Source: Niallia taxi
Lineage (GTDB): Bacteria; Bacillota; Bacilli; Bacillales; Cytobacillaceae
Assembly: GCF_004005475.1 (NCBI RefSeq)
Contig: NZ_RZTZ01000009.1
Span: 62,001 to 126,000 of the forward strand
Length of the DNA: 64,000 nt
Direction: 5' to 3'
The translations under genes and the position numbers were made by a program. This document shows positions 43,613 to 52,165 of this stretch, piece by piece (positions within the stretch are counted from its first letter, which is position 1; the number at the start of each line of letters is the position of its first letter). The notes under the pieces are model-generated. The model was not told the origin of the DNA and ran no database searches. It saw only the letters and a program-made list of their open reading frames with translations.

Positions 43613-44750
43613 TTCCCTTCCTTTTAAAACTTACCAGATCAAAGAAACAGCTTATTTTGTCTGCTGTGTGTAAATCACCGGACCAATGTTGAAAGGCTTT
43701 ATTTTCTTGTAGAGAATTCTCAAGTATACCTACAAACCTCACAGTATTACCTGATTCTAACTCACCACAAGCCTCAAAATCCTCTTTAATCTTTTCAATG
43801 CTAGAGTTATTAAGATACCTTAACCAAGTTCTTAATATACCAGCTACTATGTCAGAGAGCTGTGTAAATTTATTTTCATGTGAATGTAAAAATTTATAGT
43901 TATTAAGCGGTATATCATTTATTAACATTGATACACTATTAATCTTTTCTTCAATAGTTGCCTCTTCATCAAAATAGTGATATGAGTTTTTAAATATTAT
44001 TATTCTAGTTAAATATATGTCTTCAAAAGAGGATATTAATTCTAGATTTTTATTATTTTCCAACAATTGAAGACCATCATTTCTGGCAGATTTTAAGGAT
44101 TGACGAAAGTACTCCATTAAAAAATCCTCTTGCCAATCCTCAAATTCTTTATCAGAAAGCCAATTCAAAATACTTTCAACAAAACCATTAACATCCGTAA
44201 TGTTTGGATAGTTATAGTATCTTAAAATAGAAATAAAGTTCTCCTGATCGATTTTGATATATTTATATAATATAGTTTTCAGCTGTGTAAGCATCTCTCT
44301 AGGTAATAAGTAAACTTCCCCTAAGGTATCAATTAAATCCACTAGGCCATAATACAAATTATCTCTATATGAATAATGTATCCAAATCTTATTGTCTTCT
44401 ATCCATTTTAGAACTAATCCTATCTTTTTTGCTTTCATAGTTGAATAAAAATCTTTAGCCCCATTTGAAGCTTGCTTAAATTTTATTTCTTTCATGTTTT
44501 TCTGAGTTATTAACTGAGCAAATAACTGTTCTACTTTTTCATTAGATATGTGATTTTCACTTCTATGTACTATTCCACCAAGAATGAAAAAATCATTTTC
44601 ATTTACATTAAAACCTTCATTTGTAATTTTAAATTTCTTAGGATTATTTGTCTCATCATAAAAAAAGGAATAATTAATATCTACATTTTTCAAATCATTC
44701 ATCTGAATAGCTCTTTCTCTTTGTAAAGAGACGTCCAAAATAGTCATCAT
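43608..44750 (-). CDS. DUF3800-like protein (predicted RNase H-like fold)
   Basis: 380 residues. The N-terminal SFFYDETNN corresponds to the Y-x-D-E-(S/T)-G-N strand of DUF3800 and HENKFTQLSDIVAGILRTW, about 300 residues in, to its L-x-x-A-D-x-x-A-G helix; together these would provide the acidic active-site residues of an RNase H-like fold. The middle is a helical insertion unlike typical short DUF3800 proteins. DUF3800 genes are frequent in mobile elements and defence loci, with no defined activity for most. It lies 112 bases downstream of the RES-domain gene on the same strand, so the two may form one operon. Confidence 0.65.
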   Translation of the reverse strand: MMTILDVSLQRERAIQMNDLKNVDINYSFFYDETNNPKKFKITNEGFNVNENDFFILGGIVHRSENHISNEKVEQLFAQLITQKNMKEIKFKQASNGAKDFYSTMKAKKIGLVLKWIEDNKIWIHYSYRDNLYYGLVDLIDTLGEVYLLPREMLTQLKTILYKYIKIDQENFISILRYYNYPNITDVNGFVESILNWLSDKEFEDWQEDFLMEYFRQSLKSARNDGLQLLENNKNLELISSFEDIYLTRIIIFKNSYHYFDEEATIEEKINSVSMLINDIPLNNYKFLHSHENKFTQLSDIVAGILRTWLRYLNNSSIEKIKEDFEACGELESGNTVRFVGILENSLQENKAFQHWSGDLHTADKISCFFDLVSFKRKGI

Positions 44751-44861
44751 TAAATATTACCCTTCTATTTACATATTGAAGACTTCCGATTTGTGCATGT
44801 TAATCTTAATTCCACCTATATCGCTTCAATTCACCATAATCAGATTTTCAAATTAATTACT

Positions 44862-46166
44862 TTATGCACTCAATAACTCATATAATGATACTAATCTGAA
44901 CCAATTATATTGATAATCAAAAAAGACATAATTATAAACATCATCGTTAAACTTACTTCGGTATACAATACCAGTTATACCTTTACTTTTTGCACATTGG
45001 GCTATAAAGTTTGGGACAAGATAATCTAAGCCAGAGGAGCTTTCCAAGCTATAAGTGCAAAACTCAACAAGTGGATGCTTTTTATTAGTTAAATCAATCA
45101 TTTTTACTGGCTCGATTAACTCCCATTCAATTACATCAACCGTTGTATCTTTATCTTTTACACACTCTCTAATAGCAATCTCTTTATTATCACAAGTATA
45201 TAATTCTCCTTGCCCTACAACATTATATCTACCTTGTTTCGATAATCCGAAAGGTGCCGAAAACATTTCTGGTTGTGTATATGGGATTGGTCGCTTCTTT
45301 TTATCTCTTGGTCTTGCCCTAAATAATTTTATATTCTTCTCTAAACTAATAGTTTTTACAGTGTCTAGTTGCTCTATAATTCTGCGACCTACCTCGTGTT
45401 CTCCTCCAAGCATTGGATAATCTGCCAAATGCAAATAAAACGAAACAGCTTCATTTTTAGAAATACTCTCTAAAAGATCCGTAGCCCCAACGGTACTTAC
45501 AAATGATTTGACAGGTATTTCTTCTTTACCACTGCTTTTTACAATAATAGTATTAAACTTATTGTTCTCAATATTTGATTTAATAGAATAATCATCTGGT
45601 GAAATACCTTTAAAAATTTTATTAGCAGATTTATTATCTACATTAGAATAAAATTGATTTAATGTTTGTATCGGAACAACAAGATTCTTAGAAAATTTAA
45701 CGGAGCTAATCTTATTAGATGTTGTGCTCAAAGCAGTTGAGATTCCAGTTATAGATTTACCTACAGAAGCAGTTTTCCAAGTATCTAAGATCTCTGTTAT
45801 TGGTTTTCTTACAGAAGTTGCAGTCTTCCAGGCCTCTAAGACTTCCGTTATTGGTTTTCTTACAGAAGTTGCAGTCTTCCAAGCATCTAAGATTTCCGTC
45901 ATTGGTTCACTTACAGAAGTTGCAGTTTTCCAAGCATCTAAGATATCCGTCGTAGGTTTACCTACAGAAGTTACAGTTTTCCAAGTATCCAAGATTTCTG
46001 TTATTGGTTTCCTTAAAGAGGTTGCAGTTTTCCAAGCATCCAAGATTTCCGTTGTAGGTTTACCTACAGAAACAGTTTTCCAAGCATCTGAGATTTCTGT
46101 TGATGTTTGGTTAATCAACATTGATTCAACTAATGATTCGGTCTTATCTTTGTTTTCATTGGTCAT
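44862..46166 (-). CDS. RES-domain protein with seven N-terminal 17-residue repeats
   Basis: 434 residues, ATG after AGGAGCTAATAT. Residues 21-138 are seven tandem copies of a unit like TEILDAWKTATSVRKPI. Residues about 280-425 form a RES domain: KLFRARP (Arg near 283), QGRYNVVGQGELYTC (Tyr/Leu-Tyr near 314 and 323), IAIRECV (Glu near 334), and SSSGLDYLVPNFIAQCAKSKG. RES toxins of Xre-RES pairs degrade NAD+ through Arg, Tyr and Glu in this arrangement. The conserved residues seem present. No Xre antitoxin is adjacent. The repeat-plus-RES layout is unlike the short toxins and is more like an effector that multimerises on sensing a trigger. Confidence 0.8.
   Translation of the reverse strand: MTNENKDKTESLVESMLINQTSTEISDAWKTVSVGKPTTEILDAWKTATSLRKPITEILDTWKTVTSVGKPTTDILDAWKTATSVSEPMTEILDAWKTATSVRKPITEVLEAWKTATSVRKPITEILDTWKTASVGKSITGISTALSTTSNKISSVKFSKNLVVPIQTLNQFYSNVDNKSANKIFKGISPDDYSIKSNIENNKFNTIIVKSSGKEEIPVKSFVSTVGATDLLESISKNEAVSFYLHLADYPMLGGEHEVGRRIIEQLDTVKTISLEKNIKLFRARPRDKKKRPIPYTQPEMFSAPFGLSKQGRYNVVGQGELYTCDNKEIAIRECVKDKDTTVDVIEWELIEPVKMIDLTNKKHPLVEFCTYSLESSSGLDYLVPNFIAQCAKSKGITGIVYRSKFNDDVYNYVFFDYQYNWFRLVSLYELLSA
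45753..46106 (-). repeat. 51-bp tandem repeats encoding the RES-protein N terminus
   Basis: Seven in-frame units of about 51 bases (the last is 48) with core GATGCTTGGAAAACTGC-like sequence on the coding strand. Neighbouring units differ by a few bases, so copies may expand or contract by recombination. This is coding DNA, not an intergenic array. Confidence 0.85.
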
Positions 46167-46477
46167 ATATTAGCTCCTGATTTCGAATTAAATATACAAA
46201 GAGTATTATAAATTTTCATTTACATTATTAATATACCAGATTCTAGCAGAAAATCTAAATATAGATTAACCTTAAAACCAAAATAATTTTACATGATATT
46301 CTAAAAGGCAACCTTAAAAATCTAATCGTCCAATAGTTAATAAAGCTTACAAGATAAAAAGGTAGCAATTAAGCTCTAAACCTGCATATAATACTTATCG
46401 TATTAGCCTTCATTAAACGTTTAATAATAATCATATTTACATTTTAAACGTAAACATATAACAGCCAATTTTATGAT
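46167..46477. other. Intergenic stretch, nothing recognised
   Basis: About 310 bases of AT-rich DNA ahead of the RES gene and after the signal peptidase gene. No ORF with a ribosome binding site and no clear hairpin was found. It should contain the RES-gene promoter. Confidence 0.4.
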
Positions 46478-46966
46478 TTATAATCCAGTTATTGGCCATA
46501 TTTTAAAAGATGCTTCCCCTAATATATGCGAAATTGGAAGGGTTCCAAATACTCGACTATCCGTACTATGATCTCTATTATCACCCATAACAAAAATTTC
46601 ACCATCTGGTATACTCATAGTTTCAAAATCCTCAGTTTCTTCCTTTAGAAAAGACTCCTTAACTATTCTTCCATTAACATATAAATGGTTATTTTTATAT
46701 TCTAATATTTCACCGGGTAAACCTATAACACGTTTGATTAATACGGAATTATCCGGAAGGGTAAACATGATGATATCAAAACGTTTTGGTTCCCCTATTT
46801 TATAACTAACCTTATTCAACAGAACATAATCATGGTCATTTAAAGTTGGATACATGGACTCCCCATCTACCTTACCTAAGGAAAAGAAGTAAGATCTTAT
46901 AACAAATAGACAGATACATGCGACAATAAATACAAGAAGTTTATTTCTAATATATTTCTTATTCAT
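46478..46966 (-). CDS. Type I signal peptidase
   Basis: 162 residues, ATG after AGGAGTACCGTTTA. One N-terminal transmembrane helix (about 8-28). Catalytic Ser37 is in DGESMYPTL, Lys78 in VLIKRVIGLPGE, and the box E signature MGDNRDHSTDSRVFG is intact. It should remove signal peptides at the outer face of the membrane. Plasmid-borne SipP-like peptidases are known in Bacillus and would help process the many secreted proteins of this replicon (hydrolase, SH3 protein, coiled-coil protein). Confidence 0.93.
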   Translation of the reverse strand: MNKKYIRNKLLVFIVACICLFVIRSYFFSLGKVDGESMYPTLNDHDYVLLNKVSYKIGEPKRFDIIMFTLPDNSVLIKRVIGLPGEILEYKNNHLYVNGRIVKESFLKEETEDFETMSIPDGEIFVMGDNRDHSTDSRVFGTLPISHILGEASFKIWPITGL

Positions 46967-47026
46967 TAAACGGTACTCCTAATTAAGCTAGTGGTTTTTC
47001 AAAGTTATAAATGATATGTTGCTGGT

Positions 47027-47509
47027 TCAACGTATCCGATGTAATAAAGTCTGCTCTACAATATCATCTATCACACCATGTTTATCCTGTTCCCCTATAG
47101 TTGGATTGGACATCTTATTTTTCTGGAATTGAACATAAGATCTTGTCAGATATTTAGTTAGAATAGCTTCTGTTTGTTCTAAAAACAATTTTGCATGGTA
47201 AGCACTTTTAAAAGTTATTACTGTCCCTTCTAGCAATTCATTAAAGGTACGTGTGGTATAAATCATCTTTTCAAATTGACTATTATATGGGTACATCCTT
47301 AATTTAATGTTTTTCTCGCGCTCTTTCAGTTTTACGCTGAAGTCTCCACCATTAAATTTTGGTTTCAACAAGATATATTCTAAGAATTTGTTATTAATAA
47401 CACTTACCTTAATCCTTAAGTTATGGCACCGGTTTGCACTATCTTCATGATCATGTTGGAATTCATGTTCTATGGAAAGTATTTTTAATTTTGGTTTATG
47501 TAAATTCAT
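47027..47509 (-). CDS. Hypothetical protein, probable plasmid transfer-region gene
   Basis: 160 residues with no signal peptide or membrane helix. The first half is beta-rich (LKILSIEHEFQHDH, NLRIKVSVINNKFLEYILLK, DFSVKLKEREKNIKLRM) and the second helical (AYHAKLFLEQTEAILTKYL). Family not recognised. It lies between the signal peptidase gene and another small gene in a same-strand run leading from the topoisomerase, an arrangement common in conjugative regions. Confidence 0.5.
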   Translation of the reverse strand: MNLHKPKLKILSIEHEFQHDHEDSANRCHNLRIKVSVINNKFLEYILLKPKFNGGDFSVKLKEREKNIKLRMYPYNSQFEKMIYTTRTFNELLEGTVITFKSAYHAKLFLEQTEAILTKYLTRSYVQFQKNKMSNPTIGEQDKHGVIDDIVEQTLLHRIR

Positions 47510-47600
47510 ATGTTTTCCTTTCTTTCTATGTTTTTAAATGCATTTATTTAGCTTTATATTAAAAAACTTCTCCCCTTAGAGGTAACGCCTGTTTCAATCG

Positions 47601-47831
47601 TTAAATCCAATCATAAACATCCTCTAAGGTAAAATGAGATTCTGATAAAGTTTCTGGAAATGACTCTTCTTGCTCTAATATCCTATGCATTTTATTAAGA
47701 GCTTCTGGCATTACGCCAAAACTGAATAAGTATCTATGCTTCACTGAGTTACTCTCTCTATAGGATTGCCTAACATAAATATAAAATTTCCCTTTTGTAT
47801 ATTTCTTTGTAAGATAGCCTGCTTTACCCAT
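47601..47831 (-). CDS. Small hypothetical protein
   Basis: 76 residues: a basic N-terminal part KAGYLTKKYTKGKFYIYVRQ and an acidic C-terminal part ESFPETLSESHFTLEDVYDWI. It resembles a small single-domain nucleic-acid-binding or accessory protein but no family is recognised. Its leader holds an inverted repeat CCCTACA/TGTAGGG (about 47847-47888) within GTTT/AAAC arms. Confidence 0.45.
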   Translation of the reverse strand: MGKAGYLTKKYTKGKFYIYVRQSYRESNSVKHRYLFSFGVMPEALNKMHRILEQEESFPETLSESHFTLEDVYDWI

Positions 47832-47919
47832 TTAACCCCTCACTTCGCCCTGTTTCCCCTACATAAACTTATATGGTCCGTGTAGGGTAAACCACGTTTT
47901 AAATATGGATTTATCGCCG

Positions 47920-48051
47920 TTATAAGTAAGTGATAACAATCTTAAGCCAGCCTAATATAGATATCCATAAAGGAACACTCAAAAGAGTTCCCCAAAATAA
48001 CCCAACACTAAAGCTGCCGTCAGAATGATTCCATGTTACAACCTCTTTCAT
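47920..48051 (-). CDS. Small single-helix membrane peptide
   Basis: 43 residues: MKEVVTWNHSDGSFSVGLFW then GTLLSVPLWISILGWLKIVI and TYL. One clear transmembrane helix. The ribosome binding site is weak (only AAAAACAG upstream), but the frame is intact and the hydrophobic composition is not random. Possibly a small conjugation membrane protein. Confidence 0.45.
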   Translation of the reverse strand: MKEVVTWNHSDGSFSVGLFWGTLLSVPLWISILGWLKIVITYL

Positions 48052-48093
48052 ATGCTGTTTTTTCGTTACTGAAATTTATAGACAATGCTTTGT

Positions 48094-50198
48094 TTAATAG
48101 AATCCCAAGGTTCCATCTTTACCATTCTTTTTGAATCCCTTAATTAGAGATGTTGTACCGGTTGTAAGTAGTTTCTCTATATTAACCTTGGTGATGGTTA
48201 CGCCTGCCTTCTGTTTGGGAATGCTAAAAGTACAGTTATTGGCGGAATAATTACTGCATCCATAAAATTTATCTCTCTCTATTAAATTTCCACCACAAGA
48301 TAAACATCGTCCTATCTCTTTTGGTACTATATCCTGAATTAATTGCTCAGAGAAGTTCCAAGTCTTAGATTTCTCCTTTAATTCATTAAGAACAATCAAA
48401 CTCATCTTTTCTGTTCTTTTTAAAAAATCATCAACCGAAGCTTTCCCATTTTTTATATCATCCAGATACCTTTCCATACGTCCTGTAGTTAGAACCGAAG
48501 TTAAATAACTATTCGCTCCTAAAGCCTCAATTAAAACCCTTCCTGCAGGTAGTAATAAACCTGATTATCTTGAACAGATATGTATTTATCTTTAACTTTG
48601 TTTATAATTTCATGTATGGTAGCGGCAGTTCCTAACACTAGTTCTTTATTCTTGAAATCCTCTTTTTCCCTGACCCAATTACCAGCGTTACTCATTATCT
48701 TGATAAGATCTCCATCTGTAAATCTAGGTTTTGGTTTTGTAAATCCTTCTTCTAATGAATGAGATAAGAGTATTCCTGTTTCTCCCTCATGTACAAGAGG
48801 AAGCATCTTCATTTCTAACTCTGTGTCTTCTTGTTCATCAAGGGATTTATTATATAGTTGTTTCCAACCATTTTGTGTGATTACTTTCCCGTTTGCCTTA
48901 AATGTAAATTGGTCATCGATAGAGAGGATCATTTCTCTAGACTGATATATGTGGTCTGGATAATGAGCAGCGATTAATGATTTAACAATTAAATCGTAGA
49001 TCAGTCTCTCTTTACTACTAATGAATGAGTAATTACTAACATCCTCTGTAGGAAGAAGCGCAAAGTGATCCGAAACCTTAGAAGAATCTACATACCTCTT
49101 GTCATCTGTAATATCCTTCATAGCATCATTTAGGAGCGGTTTGTAATCCTCTAACTCATTTAGCTTTCGTAGAATATCAGGGAGTGTAGCTGCTTCCTCC
49201 GCTGTTAAGTAACAACTATCAGTCCTTGGGTAAGAAACGAGCTTCCACTTCTCATATAACGATTGTAAAAGCTTTAGCACGCGATCCGAAGAAAACTTAT
49301 ATAATTGATTAGCCTTTGATTGCAGAGTGGATAGACTAAATAGTTGAGGCGGCTTAACGATGTGCTCCTTCTCTTCAATGGAATAAACCTTTGGGCTTTT
49401 ATTCTGGCAGAAATCCCTTACTAATAAGGCAGCTTCCTTATTAAAAATGTGACTTTCCTTATCGTTAAACCACTTTGCTGTTATGGTTCCATTCTTAAAT
49501 TGTGTAGAAATGTAGAAGTCCCAATAAGATTCACTTTCAAATGTTTCAATTTCTAATTCTCTTTGATAAACAATTCCCATTAAACTGGTTTGTACTCTTC
49601 CAGCATTCATTGTTATATTCAAACCTTTTTCACCCATCAAAGTCGTTAACGCTCTTGTTGTATTGATCCCAATTAACCAATCAGCTCTTTGCCTCGCAAT
49701 ACCCGCTTGATATAAATGATTGTATTCCTTATTACTCTTCAGGGATTTAAACGCTGTCTCTACTCCATTTTTCGTGAGGGATGAGGTCCATAAACGTTTC
49801 ACAGGCTTTTTGTTTCCTAAGTAATATAAAATTTCATCTATGAGCAGTTGTCCCTCCATGGCTGAATCTCCAGCATTAACAATTTATTTAATGGATGGAT
49901 CCTTTAGAAATTTTCGAAACGTTTGTAAGGAACGATTTTTACTAGGAATAACCTTTAATTTAAATGTTCTAGGTACGATAGGTAAGTCTTTAATATTCCA
50001 CGACTTAAGAGATTCATCATAGTCTCCAGGATTATAAAGTTCTAAAATATGACCAACTGCAGATATAAAGACAGCGGAATCAGGAAATGTCTTGCATGGT
50101 TCCACTAAGATATGATCACCTACCTTTTTATGTGGAAATGGTGCTACTAATTGATTCATCTGAATAGGCTTTTCGCAACAAACTAACACTTTCCCCAA
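48094..50198 (-). pseudogene. topB: Type IA DNA topoisomerase (TopB/TraE-like) in three pieces
   Basis: Bases 50198-49884 encode the Toprim start (GKVLVCCEKPIQMNQLVAPF, ISAVGHILELYN). A TAA at 49884-49886 interrupts DPSIK*IVNAGDSAMEGQ in the same frame. Bases 49883-48531 continue with the rest of Toprim and the catalytic core, with the active-site Tyr in SYPRTDSCYLTAEEA. A frame change near 48540 then joins to PAGRVLIEALGANSYLTSVL and a C-terminal zinc-ribbon part (GRCLSCGGNLIERDKFYGCS). Type IA topoisomerases of this kind are typical of conjugative plasmids. As sequenced it has one nonsense codon and one frameshift, so it is either dead or affected by sequence errors. Confidence 0.85.
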
Positions 50199-50263
50199 AA
50201 TCTCTCTCCTCTTTTCTGGTTAACTTTTAAGCTTTAGGAAGCGGCAATGGTATCTATTGTTCT

Positions 50264-50698
50264 TTAAATGCATTGGTTCTCTATTTTGTTTTGGTGGTAA
50301 CGGTTATAATGTATCAAAATGGAAGCACCCACTTCTGGATGAACAAAATACTCATTGTTTTCTAGAATGTCTTCTATCGCTTGCTTCATTTCTGAAGCAC
50401 TCATATTTTTAGAGAGAAACCCTGTAAATAAGTGAAGATCTTCCGGCAATTCAGGACCGTCCTTAAGTATCACTAATTTTGCGCCATCTCTCTTTTGGTT
50501 TTCTAGCTGAGTAAAGGAAGAAGCTTCTTTTAGATGGGTTGAGGTTACTACGATTAATCTAGGTGATTCATCATTAACCTTAAGATCACTTTTAGATATA
50601 ACAGAGTATTTTGCTCCAAACATAATATCTATCACATCTTTTAATCCACTTTCGAAGCTAATGTTACTGCCTCCTACTACACAGATATCTGCACTCAT
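50264..50698 (-). CDS. Receiver-like regulatory protein lacking an output domain
   Basis: 144 residues, start after AAAAGGAGAATTATTT. The fold pattern is that of a CheY-like receiver followed by the linker of NarL-type regulators: DICVVGGSN, SPRLIVVTSTHLKEAS, GAKLVILKDGPEL, GFLSKNMSASEMKQAIEDIL, ENNEYFVHPEVGASIL. The phospho-Asp is replaced (RLIVVTS) and the HTH is absent. It may be a pseudo-receiver that binds other regulators. Preceded by a family 2 leader element. The fold reading is moderate. Confidence 0.5.
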   Translation of the reverse strand: MSADICVVGGSNISFESGLKDVIDIMFGAKYSVISKSDLKVNDESPRLIVVTSTHLKEASSFTQLENQKRDGAKLVILKDGPELPEDLHLFTGFLSKNMSASEMKQAIEDILENNEYFVHPEVGASILIHYNRYHQNKIENQCI

Positions 50699-50711
50699 AA
50701 ATAATTCTCCT

Positions 50712-50790
50712 TTTTAATAAAAAAAGACCCTTTTCCAAAAAAACACATGCTGCATGTGCTTCAATGAAAAAGGGTCCTTCCCTTGATTTA
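50712..50790 (-). promoter_or_regulatory. Family 2 leader/terminator element, copy 3
   Basis: Minus strand: CAAGGGAAGGACCCTTTTTC, an internal GCACATGC/GCATGTG hairpin, then GGAAAAGGGTC followed by seven T residues and AAAAGGAGAATTATTTATG. Same order of box, terminator and ribosome binding site as copies 1 and 2. Confidence 0.7.
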
Positions 50791-50828
50791 TGATATTGAT
50801 TTCATTATAATCCAACAACATTACCTTA

Positions 50829-51428
50829 TCAATAGCTTCTTTTCCAATTGCGTGGTCTAGGATAACGGGTTTTAGTTATATCGCCATTGAATATAAGCGC
50901 ATATTGACCATATCCTTCCTCATCTACTACCCAGGCAATTCTAGATGCAAGGCCTAATGATGATTTATGGTCATGAAGAGGAATTGGTGAACGATATACA
51001 TTTGCATGCCATCTTTTTTCTACCTCATCAACATCTTTAACGATAGAAAATTTGTTTGCAGATCCGTTTATAATCCAGCAACCGTAGGTTCCACATGGGG
51101 CGACAAACCAGGTAGCATCTAAGTCCGGTTTCATAGGATATTTAGAAGCATCTAATATTGCTTTTTGCTCCAATACTTCTTTTAACATGGAGTCATCGTC
51201 AATATTGTTAAGTGCCTTTGGTTTAGGTCGCTCATAATTCTCATCAGGAACTATTTTACTGAGGAAGTGAGTGCATCCCAACACTTCATATGTACTATCT
51301 ACATTTACATTCGATTTAATCGAGCAGCTTTCGGTTATTTCATCATAATATTCACAAGAGTTTCTACAAGTTAGTTTTTCCTCTGTATTTTCTTGGTTTG
51401 TTGTATTATTTACAACCAATTTCAGCAA
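50829..51428 (-). CDS. Hypothetical plasmid protein with a Cys cluster
   Basis: The TTG at 51426-51428 follows AGGTGATAACA and gives 199 residues (a GTG nine bases earlier is possible). Near the N terminus four cysteines (CRNSCEYYDEITESC, VLGCTHFL) could bind zinc. The C-terminal half (DATWFVAPCGTYGCWIINGS, SLGLASRIAWVVDEEGYGQY) is soluble and unrecognised. Its start overlaps the end of a small broken gene. Probably a conjugation-region accessory protein. Confidence 0.5.
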   Translation of the reverse strand: MLKLVVNNTTNQENTEEKLTCRNSCEYYDEITESCSIKSNVNVDSTYEVLGCTHFLSKIVPDENYERPKPKALNNIDDDSMLKEVLEQKAILDASKYPMKPDLDATWFVAPCGTYGCWIINGSANKFSIVKDVDEVEKRWHANVYRSPIPLHDHKSSLGLASRIAWVVDEEGYGQYALIFNGDITKTRYPRPRNWKRSY

Positions 51429-51433
51429 TGTTA

Positions 51434-51587
51434 TCACCTATTATTCAAAATATCTGCAGCTCGCTTAATTCTGTCCTTTTTTAGTAAAGGCATATCATTA
51501 GTAACACCCGTTTTTAACAACTTTTCTACGTGGATTATCTAATATCATTTTAACTTCTGATTCATTTACCTTATATCGAGCTGGCAT
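51434..51587 (-). pseudogene. Small broken gene, about 50 codons
   Basis: ATG at 51585-51587 follows AAGGAGAAGTACAAGT. The first frame reads MPARYKVNESEVKMILDNPR then RKVVKNGCY and stops. The neighbouring frame continues VTNDMPLLKKDRIKRAADIL and NNR to TGA at 51434. One indel near 51500 in a run of A residues divides it. The product would be a small basic helical protein. Function unknown. Confidence 0.5.
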
Positions 51588-51601
51588 ACTTGTACTTCTC
51601 C

Positions 51602-52165
51602 TTACACTGCTCCAAATACTACTGGCATGATGCTTGTTAAGACAAATAATAATCCAGCAGCTACCCATAATCTTTTACTCCATCGCCCGAACTCTGGATG
51701 TTTTAAAAATTTAAAGAAAAGGAACATGGCGAATCCTATGAGAACCATCCCTAAAACGGTAAAATAACCAGTAGTACGAATTAAACGAATCACATCTGAT
51801 GCAATCAGTGTAACATTTGTGCTGTTAATTGTAAATAACAAGATTAGAAAAATTCTAATTAAGAAGAATGCGATTGGCACCCATATCAGTAATCCAGTAG
51901 ATCCCTTCATTACTTGCCCTGTTTTAGTGATAATAGAGTAACCTAACCTTACAACTCCAAATAAAAACATTAACACAAAGATAGCAGAGAAAAGGAAGGA
52001 AACTGTAGGAGCATATGCATTAATATTCGATGTCCAATTTACAACATCACTACTAAAAGATGATCCTTGATTAAAATTAATAGGGCTTGCGAATGCTTGA
52101 ATGGGAAAAGCTATAGCTGCCACTAATAGCATTAGTAAAGGTATTCCTCGCTTTTTTATATTCAT
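51602..52165 (-). CDS. Four-helix membrane protein, conjugation type
   Basis: 187 residues. N-terminal signal or first helix (LLMLLVAAIAFPIQAFA), then three or four further helices: TVSFLFSAIFVLMFLFGVVR, GLLIWVPIAFFLIRIFLILL, TGYFTVLGMVLIGFAMFLFF, LWVAAGLLFVLTSIMPVV. The size and layout are like TrbC/VirB2-type or other small membrane subunits of Gram-positive mating channels, but no family motif confirms this. The upstream gene's stop lies immediately before this start, so the two are co-expressed. Confidence 0.6.
   Translation of the reverse strand: MNIKKRGIPLLMLLVAAIAFPIQAFASPINFNQGSSFSSDVVNWTSNINAYAPTVSFLFSAIFVLMFLFGVVRLGYSIITKTGQVMKGSTGLLIWVPIAFFLIRIFLILLFTINSTNVTLIASDVIRLIRTTGYFTVLGMVLIGFAMFLFFKFLKHPEFGRWSKRLWVAAGLLFVLTSIMPVVFGAV

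Noticed and set aside
45753-46106. Intergenic minisatellite or CRISPR-like repeat
   Set aside because: The 51-base units are in frame within the RES-domain gene and encode a 17-residue protein repeat. The plus-strand open frame there is a shadow.
44862-46166. Xre-RES toxin-antitoxin pair
   Set aside because: The only nearby regulator (Xre at 37.1 kb) is 8 kb away on the other strand. The RES gene has no adjacent Xre partner.
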